6,688 bases of DNA from contig JASLXP010000905.1 of assembly GCA_030740295.1 (NCBI GenBank), positions 1 to 6,688 on the forward strand, in the 5' to 3' direction. Both the position numbers and the translations under genes were made by a program. The notes under the pieces were generated by a model. The model saw only the letters and a list, made by a program, of their open reading frames with translations, searched no databases and was not told the DNA's origin. Positions 5,626 to 6,688 of the stretch are shown here, piece after piece (the first letter of the stretch is position 1; each line of letters opens with the position of its first letter). This DNA comes from Planctomycetota bacterium. Its GTDB lineage: Bacteria > Planctomycetota > PUPC01 > JACPCR01.

Positions 5626-6688
5626 ATGCGACTCATATTCTCGTCTGCGCTGTTTCTGTTTCTCCTCTCGCCTGCCTGGACAGAGAACTCAGAAACTCCA
5701 ACTGAGCCAAAAGCCACGGATGGCAATTTGCCGACCAAGATCGTTCACGAGGAGCACACGGTCTACATCCCCTATGATGAGATTGAGCGGGTTTTCGAGA
5801 AGGAAGGCCGGGGCGTGTTCCTTCCGTACGCTGAGTTCATCAAGTTGTGGCAGAAGGCCCGGCCGATCAAGCCGCCAAAGCCGAAACCGAAGCCGCCCTT
5901 CGAAGCCGCGATTTCTGCGGGCAGTTACGAAGGCAGTGTTAACGGCACCGCTGCGACCATTACGGCTACCTACAACGTTGAGATGCTGAAGGAGGAAGGC
6001 TGGGCTGCGCTTCCGCTGCCGCTCTCTGGCGTGGCGGTCACGGAATCCGCAATTGAGGGCGGCAAAGCCATCCTGAACGTCACGGATCAGGGATACGTGA
6101 TGCTCATGGAGAAGCCGGGAATGTATAAGCTGACCATGAAATTTGTCGTCCGGGTGGACCGGAAGCCCGGACAGAACAGCTTCACCTTTAACTGTCCGAG
6201 AGCTGCAGTGTCGAGGCTGCAGATGACTCTCCCCGGCAGTGACCTGGCCGTAAAAGTCGCCCCTCTCCTTGTTGCCAGCACCAATGAGGGTCAGAACGGA
6301 AAGACGGTGGTTCAGGCCTTTCTTGGTTCGACAGACAGGCTCTCCTTCGAATGGCGACCCAAGACAGTGCAAAAAGGCAAGGAGGATTCGCTCCGGTTCG
6401 CGAAGACTTCCATCAGGGCATCGGCCCAGGAAGGCGCGTTGCGTGCCGAGGCTGAGATTGCCTACGAGATCTTACGCACGCCTGCAGACTCATTTCGCGT
6501 CAGCTTGCCGAAAGAGGTGAACGTCATCACCGTCGACGGCGCCAACATCAAGGACTGGAATACCGCTGACGAAGAGCAGCGGAAGATCATCAGCATCTCT
6601 CTTCACACCCCTGAAAAGAAGGCTTACCTCCTGAAGGTCGTCGTGGAGCAGCCAGTTGATCAGTTTCCCGCGGAGCTGGCATTTCCCG
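5626..6688 (+). CDS. Large exported protein of unknown function, 3' end cut by window
   Basis: The frame is open from ATG 5626 to the window edge with no stop codon (354 codons seen). Antisense and out-of-phase frames in the same stretch are shadows. The N-terminus MRLIFSSALFLFLLSPAW is a signal peptide (Arg2, then a hydrophobic core), so the product is exported. Next come two similar short segments, VYIPYDEIERVFEKE (46-60) and VFLPYAEFIKLWQKA (64-78), which look like an internal duplication. A Pro/Lys linker follows (80-91, PIKPPKPKPKPP), then a long beta-rich region with GSYEGSVNGTAATITATYNV and a GWAALPLPLSG block from about residue 106. I recall the paired PY..F/PY..F..LW motif and the following GW..LPLPL block from large uncharacterised planctomycete-like exported proteins. 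No catalytic motif is visible. The Pro/Lys linker may let the N-terminal segments stand apart from the beta-rich body. The gene is divergent from the CBM9-like gene. Confidence 0.85.
   Translation, partial: MRLIFSSALFLFLLSPAWTENSETPTEPKATDGNLPTKIVHEEHTVYIPYDEIERVFEKEGRGVFLPYAEFIKLWQKARPIKPPKPKPKPPFEAAISAGSYEGSVNGTAATITATYNVEMLKEEGWAALPLPLSGVAVTESAIEGGKAILNVTDQGYVMLMEKPGMYKLTMKFVVRVDRKPGQNSFTFNCPRAAVSRLQMTLPGSDLAVKVAPLLVASTNEGQNGKTVVQAFLGSTDRLSFEWRPKTVQKGKEDSLRFAKTSIRASAQEGALRAEAEIAYEILRTPADSFRVSLPKEVNVITVDGANIKDWNTADEEQRKIISISLHTPEKKAYLLKVVVEQPVDQFPAELAFP

Noticed and set aside
5689..6372. 227-aa open frame on the minus strand
   Set aside because: It lies antisense to the gene starting at 5626, which has a signal peptide, Shine-Dalgarno and protein-like composition. 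The antisense product has no recognisable domain and is Arg/His-rich, as expected for a shadow frame.

Overview
The window reads like one stretch of bacterial chromosome with moderately high G+C. It carries single-gene or short transcription units separated by repeat-rich spacers. No rRNA, tRNA, CRISPR array, transposase or phage gene is visible. Three things suggest an environmental bacterium of the PVC type (Planctomycetes, Verrucomicrobia, Lentisphaerae) or a relative such as Hydrogenedentota: the repeat families between genes (GCCCTGAAAGGGC-type and CCCAGGGC..GCCCTGGG-type hairpins, and ATTACGN heptamers), the exported protein with a VFLPY..F..LW motif, and the CBM9-like exported protein. 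This assignment is inferred from remembered family resemblance; no search was done.

Layout, left to right. (1) Positions 1-758 (+) hold the 3' part of a DprA/Smf-family gene. (2) Positions 759-1015 form a spacer with a perfect 10-bp hairpin and an 80-bp branched fold-back repeat. (3) Positions 1016-1474 (+) encode a small VOC-fold (glyoxalase-like) metalloenzyme. (4) Positions 1475-1731 form a spacer bounded by heptamer repeats of opposite orientation; the right-hand array ends 6 bp before the next start codon. (5) Positions 1732-3417 (+) encode a complete EttA-type ABC-F translation factor, the best-supported gene here. (6) Positions 3418-3851 form a spacer with six mini-hairpins, all with three-base loops, then a T9 run and a 20-bp tandem repeat. 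(7) Positions 3852-4250 (+) encode a small conserved hypothetical protein. (8) Positions 4309-5238 (-) encode an exported CBM9-like protein, convergent with the previous gene. (9) Positions 5239-5625 form a divergent spacer. (10) From 5626 to beyond the right edge (+) lies a long exported protein of unknown function, cut by the window end.

The genes do not form an obvious pathway. DprA (DNA processing), VOC (small-molecule chemistry) and EttA (ribosome regulation) are separate housekeeping-type functions. The right-hand divergent pair encodes two exported proteins that may share a control region. I found no convincing new multi-gene system. The signals most worth a second look are the structured repeats in the spacers, especially the six-hairpin cluster at 3513-3703, and the uncharacterised exported protein that starts at 5626.
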